5,582 nucleotides of DNA from an uncultured Phascolarctobacterium sp. (GCA_946002345.1 CAMFZA010000125.1:1-5582), one strand, 5' to 3'. Shown: positions 1 to 5,582, counted from the first letter of the stretch. Notes: a model not told the origin generated them from the sequence alone. Translations and numbers: made by a program.

Positions 1-200
1 GTAAAATTCTCCAAGGTAGCAATCATATCCGTAATATCAGCAAAACAAAGCTTGTTATTTTGTCGTGTACCCTTTTCTATTAATGCCTTGATATGGCTCT
101 CACAAAGCTTAACCTTTTTCTCAACAGCCGTAATAATCTCCTCCCCAATCCCAGCAAATTGATTTCTATCAAACTCATCACGATTATGAGTATCTGACAC
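1..200 (-). CDS. Partial unrecognised open reading frame running off the left edge
   Basis: A minus-strand frame stays open for 66 codons from a GTG at 198-200 to the window edge. The same frame is closed just upstream by a TAG at 216-218. The peptide begins VSDTHNRDEFDRNQFAGIGE and continues with a charged, Lys/Glu-rich stretch that looks helical (around residues 20-45, including AVEKKVKLCESHIKALIEKG). It shows no signal peptide, membrane segment or catalytic motif that I recognise. No Shine-Dalgarno sequence sits at a usable distance from the GTG, so the start is uncertain and the frame may be the remnant of a longer broken gene. The DNA is clearly richer in A and T than the neighbouring genes, which could mean a different origin. 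It lies downstream of mntH in the same orientation with no visible terminator between. No function can be given. Confidence 0.4.
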   Translation of the reverse strand, partial: MSDTHNRDEFDRNQFAGIGEEIITAVEKKVKLCESHIKALIEKGTRQNNKLCFADITDMIATLENF

Positions 201-261
201 AGTAGCATAATGATTCTACGTTACTCTTGTATTTTCCTGCTTTTTGGAGCCACTATTTACT
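201..261. other. AT-rich spacer after mntH, no terminator seen
   Basis: The 61 bases after the mntH stop codon hold no hairpin followed by a T-run on the minus strand. Transcription from mntH may therefore continue into the frame at the left edge. Another minus-strand frame is open across this stretch (reading WLQKAGKYKSNVESLCYCV) but stops at 184-186 and has no start codon. It could be part of a decayed gene or chance. Confidence 0.4.
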
Positions 262-1527
262 CTAAAACGTCATAACCCCAAAGGATTCCATCAGCAGCAT
301 GATGTTCAGCACGATCACAATCAAACCGATAACACTCAAAATCACCTTCATGCGCATGGTATTGGCAAATTTACCCATGACTTTTTTAGAAGAGGTGAGG
401 TAAATCAATAGCCCAATGGTCCAAGGCAGCTGCACGCTCAAGGCCATTTGGGAATAAATTAGTCCAGTAAAGGGGTCATCAATAAAGAGAATTATGAGCA
501 CCGCCAACCAATAGGTGAGCAGCACCCCGTGCCAAGAGTGGGGGTCCTGCACATCGTAGCCCTCGCCAAAAATGCCGGCATACACAGTTGCACCTGCCAT
601 ACCGGCTGTAGCCGTGGAGGAAATGCCTGCAAAAAGTAAAGCGATGGCAAACAACACCGCCGCACTATTACCCAAAAGGGGCTTTAGCAAATCCACAGCC
701 TGAGCCAAATCATCCACCTGCACATTATTGGCAAAAAATACAGCCGCTGCTACCAAAATCATAGCGCTGTTAATGGCCCAGCCAATGCTCATGGACAGCA
801 GGGTATCGAGAAATTCGAAGTTCAGCTGGCGTTTGATAACCGCCTCGTCCTCCAAATTCCAATGACGGCTTTGGATTACCTCGGAATGCAAAAACAGGTT
901 GTGGGGCATAACCACTGCCCCCAGCACGCTCATGATGACTAACAGGGAACCATGGGGGATGCTGGGCGTAACCCAGCCCTTAGCCGCTGCACCCCAATCC
1001 AGGGGCACCATGATAATTTCCGCCAAAAAGGACAGCCCGATAATCGAAACGAAGCCGATAATAATTTTTTCCAGCTTGCTATAGGAATTGGAGCGCAAAA
1101 GCCATGAGCACAGCGCTGCCATCATAATGCTGCCCAGCCACAGAGGTATGCCAAAAAGCAGCTCCAAAGCGATGGCCCCACCTAAAATTTCTGCCAAGGA
1201 GGTGGCCACCGATGCCATCACAGCCGAGGCTAAAATGGGCACGCTCACATAGCGGGGCAAAAATTTCGTTGCTGCCTCGGACAGGCACAAGCCTGAGGCA
1301 ATGCCCAAATGAGCAGCGTTATGCTGCAATAAAATTAACATAATGGTGGACAAGGTCACCATCCACAGCAGCACATAGCCATAGTCCGCGCCTGCCGCTA
1401 AATTAGAGGCCCAGTTGCCCGGGTCAATAAAGCCCACAGTAATCAAAAGTCCTGGGCCGATGTAGCGCAATATTTCCTCGGCCCTACTGCTAGGCTTGTG
1501 TTTTTCCTGATAATGTTTTAAATCCAT
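262..1527 (-). CDS. mntH: Nramp-family Mn2+/divalent metal cation transporter MntH
   Basis: This 421-residue polytopic membrane protein matches the Nramp family, which imports Mn2+, and often Fe2+ and other divalent metals, with protons across the cytoplasmic membrane. The two metal-binding signatures are intact. DPGN in the first membrane helix is at residues 35-38 (Asp35 and Asn38). MPHN in the sixth helix is at 207-210, with Met207 as the metal-binding methionine and His209 and His214 following. Length and the roughly eleven hydrophobic segments are normal for the family. The TM6 context (GAVVMPHNLFLHSEV) keeps the methionine that Nramp-related Mg2+ transporters lack, so a transition-metal substrate is the better call. 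The ATG is preceded by GGAGG nine bases upstream. It follows the acetyltransferase gene by 32 bases and is probably its operon partner. Family assignment is very secure; Mn2+ as the main substrate is inferred. Confidence 0.95.
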   Translation of the reverse strand: MDLKHYQEKHKPSSRAEEILRYIGPGLLITVGFIDPGNWASNLAAGADYGYVLLWMVTLSTIMLILLQHNAAHLGIASGLCLSEAATKFLPRYVSVPILASAVMASVATSLAEILGGAIALELLFGIPLWLGSIMMAALCSWLLRSNSYSKLEKIIIGFVSIIGLSFLAEIIMVPLDWGAAAKGWVTPSIPHGSLLVIMSVLGAVVMPHNLFLHSEVIQSRHWNLEDEAVIKRQLNFEFLDTLLSMSIGWAINSAMILVAAAVFFANNVQVDDLAQAVDLLKPLLGNSAAVLFAIALLFAGISSTATAGMAGATVYAGIFGEGYDVQDPHSWHGVLLTYWLAVLIILFIDDPFTGLIYSQMALSVQLPWTIGLLIYLTSSKKVMGKFANTMRMKVILSVIGLIVIVLNIMLLMESFGVMTF

Positions 1528-1536
1528 ATCCTAATT

Positions 1537-1556
1537 CCTCCCGGAGGCTCCCCTCC
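1537..1556 (-). promoter_or_regulatory. mntH ribosome binding site with self-complementary leader
   Basis: Reading on the minus strand, the spacer before mntH contains GGAGG (1552-1556), CCTCC (1543-1547) and GGAGG (1537-1541). The last is the Shine-Dalgarno sequence, nine bases before the ATG. CCTCC can pair with the upstream GGAGG across a four-base loop (5 bp), or four of its bases can pair with the real ribosome binding site across a three-base loop. This gives two mutually exclusive small hairpins, one of which would hide the site. The arrangement is visible in the sequence; a regulatory role is only an inference. Confidence 0.4.
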
Positions 1557-1559
1557 TGC

Positions 1560-2183
1560 CTAAAGATTGAGTGACTGCAACCTTGTGGACGCCTCCGCCA
1601 GCACGGAGTCCACTGCCTGAGGCGCCAGCTCACGCCAGCCCTTGATTGGGGCAGGCTCGCTGGGGCAATCCTGCAGCTGCTTTTCCAGCCACACTGTGTC
1701 CAGCCATTGACCATTTTTATAGCCAGAATTGGTAAAGGTGCCAATTAAACGATAGCCCAAGGCCTCGTGCATCTTGATGCTGTGGTCATTGCCCACAGTG
1801 ATGCAGGAGTAAAGCATGGCAATGCCCTGCAAACGCAGGATATTCTCCATAGCTTCGTACAACACACGGCCCAAGCCCTTGCCCTGTCCTGCAGGAGCCA
1901 AATAAATGGTCACCTCCACCGCCCATTGATAAGCCAAACGCTCCCGATAGGGGTGGCAATAAACATAGCCCAAAATTTGCCCCTGTACTTCGCCTACTAA
2001 ATAGGGAAATTGAGCAGAAATATCGTGAATGCGCTGGCGAAACTCCTCCACATCCGGTGCCTCCAATTCAAAGGATACATTGCTCAGGCTGCTATCCTCA
2101 CTAATTACAAAGGGCGTATAAATTTCCAGCAGCTGCTCTGCATCATCCGCAGTTGCCGGGCGTACACAAATTGCTTCTTTCAT
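1560..2183 (-). CDS. GNAT-family N-acetyltransferase, phosphinothricin acetyltransferase type
   Basis: This 207-residue cytosolic enzyme should transfer acetyl from acetyl-CoA to an amino group of a small molecule. The acetyl-CoA pyrophosphate-binding loop QGKGLG is at 100-105, following the beta strand VEVTIYLAP (89-97). The layout matches the phosphinothricin/methionine-sulfone acetyltransferase branch: an N-terminal IRxATxxD-like start (VRPATADDAEQ, 7-17), YCHPYRERLAYQWAVE (75-90), MHEALGYRLIGTF (138-150) and the closing GYKNGQWLDTVWLEKQL (154-170). In relatives these segments accompany acetylation of glutamate-like compounds. About 37 residues after 170 extend beyond the usual domain end and contain no motif I know. 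It lies 23 bases after the DUF4127 gene and 32 bases before mntH. The real substrate cannot be read from the sequence, and herbicide resistance should not be assumed. Confidence 0.9.
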   Translation of the reverse strand: MKEAICVRPATADDAEQLLEIYTPFVISEDSSLSNVSFELEAPDVEEFRQRIHDISAQFPYLVGEVQGQILGYVYCHPYRERLAYQWAVEVTIYLAPAGQGKGLGRVLYEAMENILRLQGIAMLYSCITVGNDHSIKMHEALGYRLIGTFTNSGYKNGQWLDTVWLEKQLQDCPSEPAPIKGWRELAPQAVDSVLAEASTRLQSLNL

Positions 2184-2201
2184 CCTCTTTATGCTTACCT
2201 C
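2184..2201 (-). promoter_or_regulatory. Unusual ribosome binding region of the acetyltransferase gene
   Basis: GAGG at 2184-2187 touches the ATG directly, too close for normal Shine-Dalgarno use. A second GAGG at 2198-2201 lies 14 bases upstream, which is rather far. No other in-frame start codon exists between the upstream stop at 2207-2209 and this ATG, and the protein family begins at this point, so the start is kept. Translation may depend on ribosomes arriving from the DUF4127 gene. Confidence 0.45.
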
Positions 2202-2206
2202 ACATT

Positions 2207-3760
2207 TTATTTTTGACTAATCTGTACCTCAAACATGCGCTTCCAAGGCAGACTATAGCTGTACTCATGCACTGCCTGCCCCAAATACGGCTCTGCCAGG
2301 CGCACCATTTCCCGGGAAATAAAGGCCTCTGCTGCAGTTAGCTGCTCGCCCTCAAGGCCACTATTGGGCCAATAGTTGGGCCAAATCAACTGAGTGTAAG
2401 CCTGCAGGCGCACGTTGGCCTGATAAGCCCAATCATCCAGATAGCGCTGCTCCAGGAGCACCTTTTTAGCCCCAGCTCCATATTCCCTGCTCATTAAGCC
2501 CTGTCCTAAGGCAAAGCCCAAGCTGTTACCAGCCGTATTCCAGCCACCATAAGATGCCAACTTATAGGCAAGCCCCTGGTCAAAAAGCGTTTTCACCAGG
2601 CCATTGTCCGCACCATTGCCAAATTTTACGTCGGCCAAAGCTACAGGATAATGGTTGCTTAAGCGCGCCACCTTGCTGACAAAATTTTTGGTTGCATCAG
2701 GCACCTTGTAATTATTAACGGAGCTGCTGGCCTCCAGCGTCTTGCCATTTTTCGGAGTATTCACTGCCAGCACCAAATCCGCATGCCTGCGCAAACGCAC
2801 AGGAAAGGCCCCCGCCGCATAAATATGCTGTTTGGAGCTTTCGGCCACGGTATCGTCCTCGTAAGAGGGCACAGTTTGCCCGCCCACCCCGGCAGCATAG
2901 GTCACATTCACCAAAGGCAGCTCGTATTGCAAGCGTTTGGCTGCTCTAGTGAGCAAAACTAAGCCCAATTGGTCAGCCCCGGCAAAGAAGCGAATACGCT
3001 CCTTGGGCAACTCGTTCACCAAAATTTCCATGCTGCGAGCTTCCCGATGGGCCTGGGAAAAGGGAGCAGTGTCATCCCGTCCGATGAGGAAATAATCAAA
3101 ATCACCACTCTCCACGCCGTGCAAAAGCAGCTCCGTGGTCATGATATTATTTTGGCGACGAGTATACAAATCCTTAATAATGGCACTGGGAATTTCCTTC
3201 TGCAAGGCTGCTAACTCCTTGGCCTCCCTACGCCGCAGCAGCTTTAGCTCCCGCTTGTCCTCCAAGGCACCTAAGCGAAACAACTTCGGTCCCCATTCCT
3301 TATAGTAGGCGGGCTCCACAGGGGCACTGCTGGCCTTCGGCGAACGCATAATGGTCGCAAACAAATACACCTGCTTTTGGCCGCCCTGCTTGCTGCGAAG
3401 ATCAAGCAGTCTCTGGGCCCGGGCCTGCAGCACCTCCAAGGGAATGCTGTGGGTACGGCTAGCCACCAAGCCCCCGTAAATCAGCGCATCGCTGGAAGCC
3501 ACAATGGCAACAGCATCATCAGCATTGTGCTCCAACCAATCCATCATTTTTTCAGGCTCACCCAGATTTTTTTCATTGGCAATAAATTCCCGTGGTGGTG
3601 TTTTGACCTCCCAGCCTGCAGCCTCCATGGTCTGCACAGTGTAGTCCAGGCACACAGGTCTATTATCCAGGGGCACGAACACGAGGGTCCCCTTTGCTGC
3701 CCAAGCGGATTGGCAAAGCAGTAACAGCACCAAAAATAATAAACTGCGTAAGGTGCGCAT
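2207..3760 (-). CDS. Exported DUF4127 family protein of unknown function
   Basis: The 517-residue protein resembles the DUF4127 family, for which I know no established function. Residues 1-21 are a signal peptide: MRTLRS, a long Leu/Phe/Val core, then QSAWA before a probable cleavage site at Ala21/Ala22. The mature protein should therefore act outside the cytoplasmic membrane. No lipobox is present, because the residue before Cys16 is leucine. Conserved-looking blocks follow in order: FVPLDNRPV (28-36), SSDALIYGG (89-97), IGRDDTAP (226-233), DVKFGNGADN (377-386) and ASYGGWNTAGNSLG (402-415). They are rich in Asp, Asn and Gly, as often seen in enzyme active sites, but this is only suggestive. 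The ATG at 3758-3760 was chosen because GGAG lies eight bases upstream and the signal peptide starts there. A GTG at 3776-3778 would add six residues without a ribosome binding site. It leads the probable operon with the acetyltransferase and mntH. Confidence 0.85.
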   Translation of the reverse strand: MRTLRSLLFLVLLLLCQSAWAAKGTLVFVPLDNRPVCLDYTVQTMEAAGWEVKTPPREFIANEKNLGEPEKMMDWLEHNADDAVAIVASSDALIYGGLVASRTHSIPLEVLQARAQRLLDLRSKQGGQKQVYLFATIMRSPKASSAPVEPAYYKEWGPKLFRLGALEDKRELKLLRRREAKELAALQKEIPSAIIKDLYTRRQNNIMTTELLLHGVESGDFDYFLIGRDDTAPFSQAHREARSMEILVNELPKERIRFFAGADQLGLVLLTRAAKRLQYELPLVNVTYAAGVGGQTVPSYEDDTVAESSKQHIYAAGAFPVRLRRHADLVLAVNTPKNGKTLEASSSVNNYKVPDATKNFVSKVARLSNHYPVALADVKFGNGADNGLVKTLFDQGLAYKLASYGGWNTAGNSLGFALGQGLMSREYGAGAKKVLLEQRYLDDWAYQANVRLQAYTQLIWPNYWPNSGLEGEQLTAAEAFISREMVRLAEPYLGQAVHEYSYSLPWKRMFEVQISQK

Positions 3761-3768
3761 ATTTCCAT

Positions 3769-3772
3769 CTCC
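3769..3772 (-). promoter_or_regulatory. Ribosome binding site that fixes the DUF4127 start
   Basis: GGAG on the minus strand lies eight bases before the ATG at 3758-3760. It falls inside the frame if the earlier GTG at 3776-3778 is used, so it argues for the shorter protein that begins directly with the signal peptide. Confidence 0.7.
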
Positions 3773-3787
3773 AGTCACAACAAAACT

Positions 3788-3837
3788 TGTCCTAATTTTA
3801 TATTCGCCGAGGATTGTCTTTTTCCTGTTTTAGGACA
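3788..3837. repeat. Perfect 8-bp inverted repeat flanking a putative promoter
   Basis: TGTCCTAA at 3788-3795 and its exact reverse complement TTAGGACA at 3830-3837 are separated by 34 bases. The arm centres are 42 bp apart, close to four helical turns, so two protein half-sites would face the same side of the DNA. The candidate -10 box of the DUF4127 promoter lies between them. A related element, TCCT-5-AGGA (3823-3835), overlaps the right arm. The TTAGG/CCTAA cores loosely recall DtxR-type metal regulator half-sites, but the spacing differs from a known box, so this is a lead only. Confidence 0.45.
3797..3802 (-). promoter_or_regulatory. Candidate -10 box for the DUF4127-GNAT-mntH unit
   Basis: TATAAA on the minus strand, overlapping TAAAAT, lies about 37 bases before the DUF4127 ATG and downstream of the ABC operon terminator, where a new promoter is expected. 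At the normal 17-base distance the -35 position is a poor match (GGAAAA at 3820-3825). AAGACA at 3815-3820 is a better hexamer but too close. The promoter would be weak or need an activator. Confidence 0.3.
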
Positions 3838-3838
3838 T

Positions 3839-3881
3839 AAAAAAAACACCCTCCTTACTGGTTTAACCAATAAAGAGGATG
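3839..3881 (-). terminator. Rho-independent terminator of the amino-acid ABC transporter operon
   Basis: On the minus strand, starting 38 bases after the ATPase stop codon, a 16-bp stem with three G-T wobbles and a TAA loop (3847-3881) is followed directly by eight T residues (3839-3846). Its arms run from CATCCTCTTTATTGGT to ACCAGTAAGGAGGGTG. It ends the permease-ATPase transcript and separates it from the DUF4127 unit. There is no T-run on the other side, so it works in one direction only. Confidence 0.92.
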
Positions 3882-3886
3882 CATAT

Positions 3887-3912
3887 CACACCATAGCAGC
3901 AAGGTGTGTTTT
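3887..3912. repeat. Small inverted repeat between ATPase stop and terminator
   Basis: CACACC (3887-3892) and GGTGTG (3903-3908) form a 6-bp stem with a 10-base loop, followed on the plus strand by TTTT (3909-3912). It would be a weak plus-strand terminator, but no plus-strand gene enters it. On the minus strand it would be an extra hairpin near the 3' end of the ABC transporter mRNA, upstream of the main terminator stem. Confidence 0.35.
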
Positions 3913-3919
3913 CGTTAAA

Positions 3920-4663
3920 TTAATTATTTTGGAAGCGGGACAAAAAGTCACGGGTTCTTTGGTTTTTAGGATTGCCAAAAAGCTCTGCCGGAGCACCCTG
4001 CTCCGCAATAACACCTTGGTCAATAAAGATTACATGGCTGGAAACATCCCTAGCAAAGGCCATTTCGTGGGTCACAATCACCATGGTGAAGCCTTCCTTA
4101 GCCAAATCCCGGATAACCCGCAAAACCTCGCCTACCATTTCCGGGTCTAGGGCACTGGTGGGCTCGTCCATTAAGAGCACCTCCGGCTCCAAAGCCAAAG
4201 CCCGGGCAATGGCTACACGCTGCTTTTGGCCGCCGCTAAGCTGATGGGGCTTGGCATTAACATAGCTGTCCATGCCCACATGCTTGAGATATTTCAAAGC
4301 AGTGGCCTTTGCTTCGTCCTTGGGCTTACCCAAAACCTTGACCTGACCCACCGTACAGTTTTCCAAAACTGTCATATTGTTGAACAGATTAAAGGATTGG
4401 AACACCATGCCAACCTTAGTACGGTATTGGGGCAAGCTTTTGAAGGCCTGCATAACATCCTGACCCTTGTACTCAATGTGACCACCTGTAGGATGCTCTA
4501 AAAAGTTAACACAACGAATCATCGTGGATTTGCCACTACCGGAGGGACCGATGATGCAGGTCACATCGCCACGATGAATCTCAAAGCTGATGCCCTTTAA
4601 AATTTCCCGGTCACCAAAGGACTTTTGTAAATCGCAGACAGAAACAATTAATTCCTTTTCCAT
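3920..4663 (-). CDS. Polar amino-acid ABC transporter ATP-binding protein (GlnQ/HisP type)
   Basis: This 247-residue ATPase powers uptake of a polar amino acid by the adjacent permease, working as a dimer on the inner face of the membrane. All nucleotide-binding motifs are complete: Walker [10 protein letters not shown] (39-47), Q-loop Gln89 in VFQSFNLF, signature LSGGQ (142-146), Walker B VLLMDEP (162-168) with catalytic Glu167, D-loop ALD (171-173) and switch His199 in VTHE. Length and the phrases [13 protein letters not shown] and [14 protein letters not shown] fit the glutamine/histidine/cystine branch rather than the MetN branch, because no C-terminal ACT-like domain is present. The ATG follows the permease stop by 3 bases, and its ribosome binding site (AGGACGG, 4673-4679) lies within the permease's last codons, so the two are translationally linked. 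The exact substrate cannot be told. Confidence 0.97.
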   Translation of the reverse strand: MEKELIVSVCDLQKSFGDREILKGISFEIHRGDVTCIIGPSGSGKSTMIRCVNFLEHPTGGHIEYKGQDVMQAFKSLPQYRTKVGMVFQSFNLFNNMTVLENCTVGQVKVLGKPKDEAKATALKYLKHVGMDSYVNAKPHQLSGGQKQRVAIARALALEPEVLLMDEPTSALDPEMVGEVLRVIRDLAKEGFTMVIVTHEMAFARDVSSHVIFIDQGVIAEQGAPAELFGNPKNQRTRDFLSRFQNN

Positions 4664-4666
4664 AAA

Positions 4667-5461
4667 TTAATACCGTCCTTTCTGCTTTTTCGTGGGCAGG
4701 GGCACTGCGCCACAGGGGTCCATCATGGGGTCATAGGTCACCAGCTGGTAATCCTTGGGGCCATCCATCTTGCTCTCCACCCAACGCAGAAGGCGGGAAG
4801 CAGTGAAGGTCATAATAAAGTAAACCACGCAGGTAATGAAGAAAATCTCGAAATACTTGTAGTACACACCAGCTGCAGATTTAGAAGCAAAATACAGCTC
4901 GGTTACAGATATAACGTTTAAAACAGAGGTATCCTTAATATTGATAATCAGGTTGTTACCCAACTGGGGCATAACATTGCGCAGAGCCTGGGGCAAAATA
5001 ACACAGCGCATGGTCTGGAAGTGGTCCATACCAATGGCAATGGCGGCTTCCTTTTGGCCCGGATCCACGGACTCAATACCGCCACGCACGGTCTCGGCCA
5101 TGTACGCGCCAGTATTAATAGAAACAACAAAAAAGCCTGCAAACATGGGACTCATATCACTATTGAAGAGACTAATGGAACAGTAATAAACAAACATTGC
5201 ATGTAAAATCATAGGCGTACCGCGGAACACTTCTACATAGGCATCCAGCAAGCGCTGTAGGCAACGAATAGCGAACTTCTTGGCCGCACTGTCATTATCT
5301 TCCATGGGAATGGTTTGGATAACACCCACCACAAGACCAATCAGACAGCCAATAAAGGTTCCCACAACGGCCAAGAGCAAGGTTATACCTGCGCCTTTTA
5401 AGAGCACGGAGCCATATTTATCCATGAGGAAGAGTACCCAGCCAAAAAATGTTGTTGGCAT
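4667..5461 (-). CDS. Polar amino-acid ABC transporter permease (HisM/GlnP type)
   Basis: This 264-residue membrane protein forms the channel of the importer and pairs with the downstream ATPase. A first membrane helix lies at about residues 19-50, followed by a charged cytosolic stretch (52-66), then VFRGTP (78-83), the conserved entry to the transport domain. The ATPase-docking EAA loop reads EAAIAIG (138-144) and continues to ILPQALRNVMPQ (155-166). KDTSV (176-180) matches the family's KDTSL, and the last helix is near 205-225. The family usually has about 215-230 residues. Here a hydrophilic tail of about 33 residues (232-264, ending PLPTKKQKGRY) follows the last helix. AAGGTGG (5469-5475) lies seven bases before the ATG and supports the start. 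The solute-binding protein is not in the window. Confidence 0.95.
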   Translation of the reverse strand: MPTTFFGWVLFLMDKYGSVLLKGAGITLLLAVVGTFIGCLIGLVVGVIQTIPMEDNDSAAKKFAIRCLQRLLDAYVEVFRGTPMILHAMFVYYCSISLFNSDMSPMFAGFFVVSINTGAYMAETVRGGIESVDPGQKEAAIAIGMDHFQTMRCVILPQALRNVMPQLGNNLIINIKDTSVLNVISVTELYFASKSAAGVYYKYFEIFFITCVVYFIMTFTASRLLRWVESKMDGPKDYQLVTYDPMMDPCGAVPLPTKKQKGRY

Positions 5462-5582
5462 AATTACACCACCTTAATAATCCTTAAATACTAGACAAAA
5501 AGGGTCGACAACACTTGCCGCCCACATGCTTAGCTTCTTATTTTGCTAAGGGTTGTTTTTTTTTAGCTGCGTGATGAATCTT
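5462..5582. other. Leader/intergenic region upstream of the transporter permease
   Basis: These 121 bases hold the permease ribosome binding site, a hairpin and a nine-base A/T run, but no convincing promoter. The best minus-strand -10-like strings are TAGTAT and TATTTA, without a good -35. At the right edge two minus-strand frames are open into the window from outside and end at TAA (5538-5540, reading KIHHAAKKKQPLAK) or TAG (5547-5549, reading RFITQLKKNNP). Either may be the C-terminus of an upstream gene, possibly the missing solute-binding protein, but so short a piece cannot be assigned. Confidence 0.4.
5529..5564 (+). terminator. Weak plus-strand terminator-like hairpin
   Basis: CTTAGC (5529-5534) and GCTAAG (5545-5550) make a 6-bp stem with a 10-base loop, followed after GGTTG by nine T residues (5556-5564) on the plus strand. 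The five-base gap before the T-run and the low-GC stem make it a poor terminator. No plus-strand gene is seen to its left. On the minus strand it is a hairpin overlapping possible stop codons of an upstream gene. Confidence 0.25.

Noticed and set aside
45..110. Repeated ACAAAGCTT string near the left edge
   Set aside because: Two copies of nine bases about 54 apart, both encoding Lys-Leu-Cys in the open frame. Too short and too few for a repeat array or CRISPR.
1528..1559. Manganese riboswitch (yybP-ykoY) or MntR operator in front of mntH
   Set aside because: The gap is only 32 bases and is filled by the ribosome binding site, leaving no room for the riboswitch fold, and no MntR-like palindrome is seen there.
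1560..2183. Acetyltransferase as a true phosphinothricin resistance gene (bar/pat)
   Set aside because: The family layout matches, but many chromosomal members act on other compounds, and no sequence feature shows phosphinothricin as the natural substrate.
3377..3724. Longest plus-strand frame (115 codons), opposite the DUF4127 gene
   Set aside because: It lies entirely antisense to a well-supported gene and has no recognisable protein features. The other plus-strand frames in the window fail for the same reason.
3710..3760. Lipoprotein signal (Cys16 after a leucine run) in the DUF4127 protein
   Set aside because: The residue before the cysteine is leucine rather than Gly, Ala or Ser, and a good type I cleavage site (SAWA/AK) follows.
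3544..3768. Minus-strand frame of 74 codons starting at an ATG inside the DUF4127 leader
   Set aside because: It is out of frame with, and fully overlaps, the DUF4127 coding sequence, and its peptide shows no family feature. It is a shadow.
3761..3778. GTG start six codons upstream for the DUF4127 gene
   Set aside because: It lacks a ribosome binding site, while GGAG lies eight bases before the internal ATG where the signal peptide begins.
5462..5582. A named solute-binding protein gene ending at the right edge
   Set aside because: Only 11 to 14 codons are visible in each of two competing frames, which is too little to decide the frame or the family.

Overview
The window is a block of ordinary bacterial genes, all read on the minus strand, so transcription runs from high to low coordinates. 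The signs point to a Bacillota-type anaerobe: strong purine-rich ribosome binding sites, a family set typical of that phylum (polar amino-acid ABC transporter, DUF4127 protein, Nramp transporter) and a Gram-positive-like intrinsic terminator. I lean towards the Negativicutes, but that is inference and cannot be proved from this sequence.

Right part (5582 to 3839). About 120 bases of leader or intergenic DNA contain a hairpin and perhaps the last codons of an upstream gene. They are followed by a two-gene unit: an amino-acid ABC transporter permease (4667-5461) and its ATPase (3920-4663), separated by only 3 bases. The solute-binding protein that would complete the importer is not in the window. 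It would most likely lie just upstream, beyond 5582. The unit ends in a textbook intrinsic terminator (3839-3881).

Middle and left (3838 to 262). A short promoter-like region carries a perfect 8-bp inverted repeat. It precedes three closely spaced genes that probably form one operon: an exported DUF4127 protein of unknown function (2207-3760), a GNAT acetyltransferase of the phosphinothricin-acetyltransferase type (1560-2183), and an Nramp-family Mn2+/divalent-metal transporter, MntH (262-1527). The gaps are 23 and 32 bases. No terminator is visible after mntH.

Left edge (261 to 1). The DNA becomes visibly AT-rich and holds the 5' part of an open frame that leaves the window and that I do not recognise.

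I found no mobile element, CRISPR array, rRNA, tRNA or convincing new defence system. The points that deserve a second look are the DUF4127-GNAT-mntH association, the inverted repeat around its putative promoter, the self-complementary mntH ribosome binding site region and the orphan AT-rich frame at the left edge.
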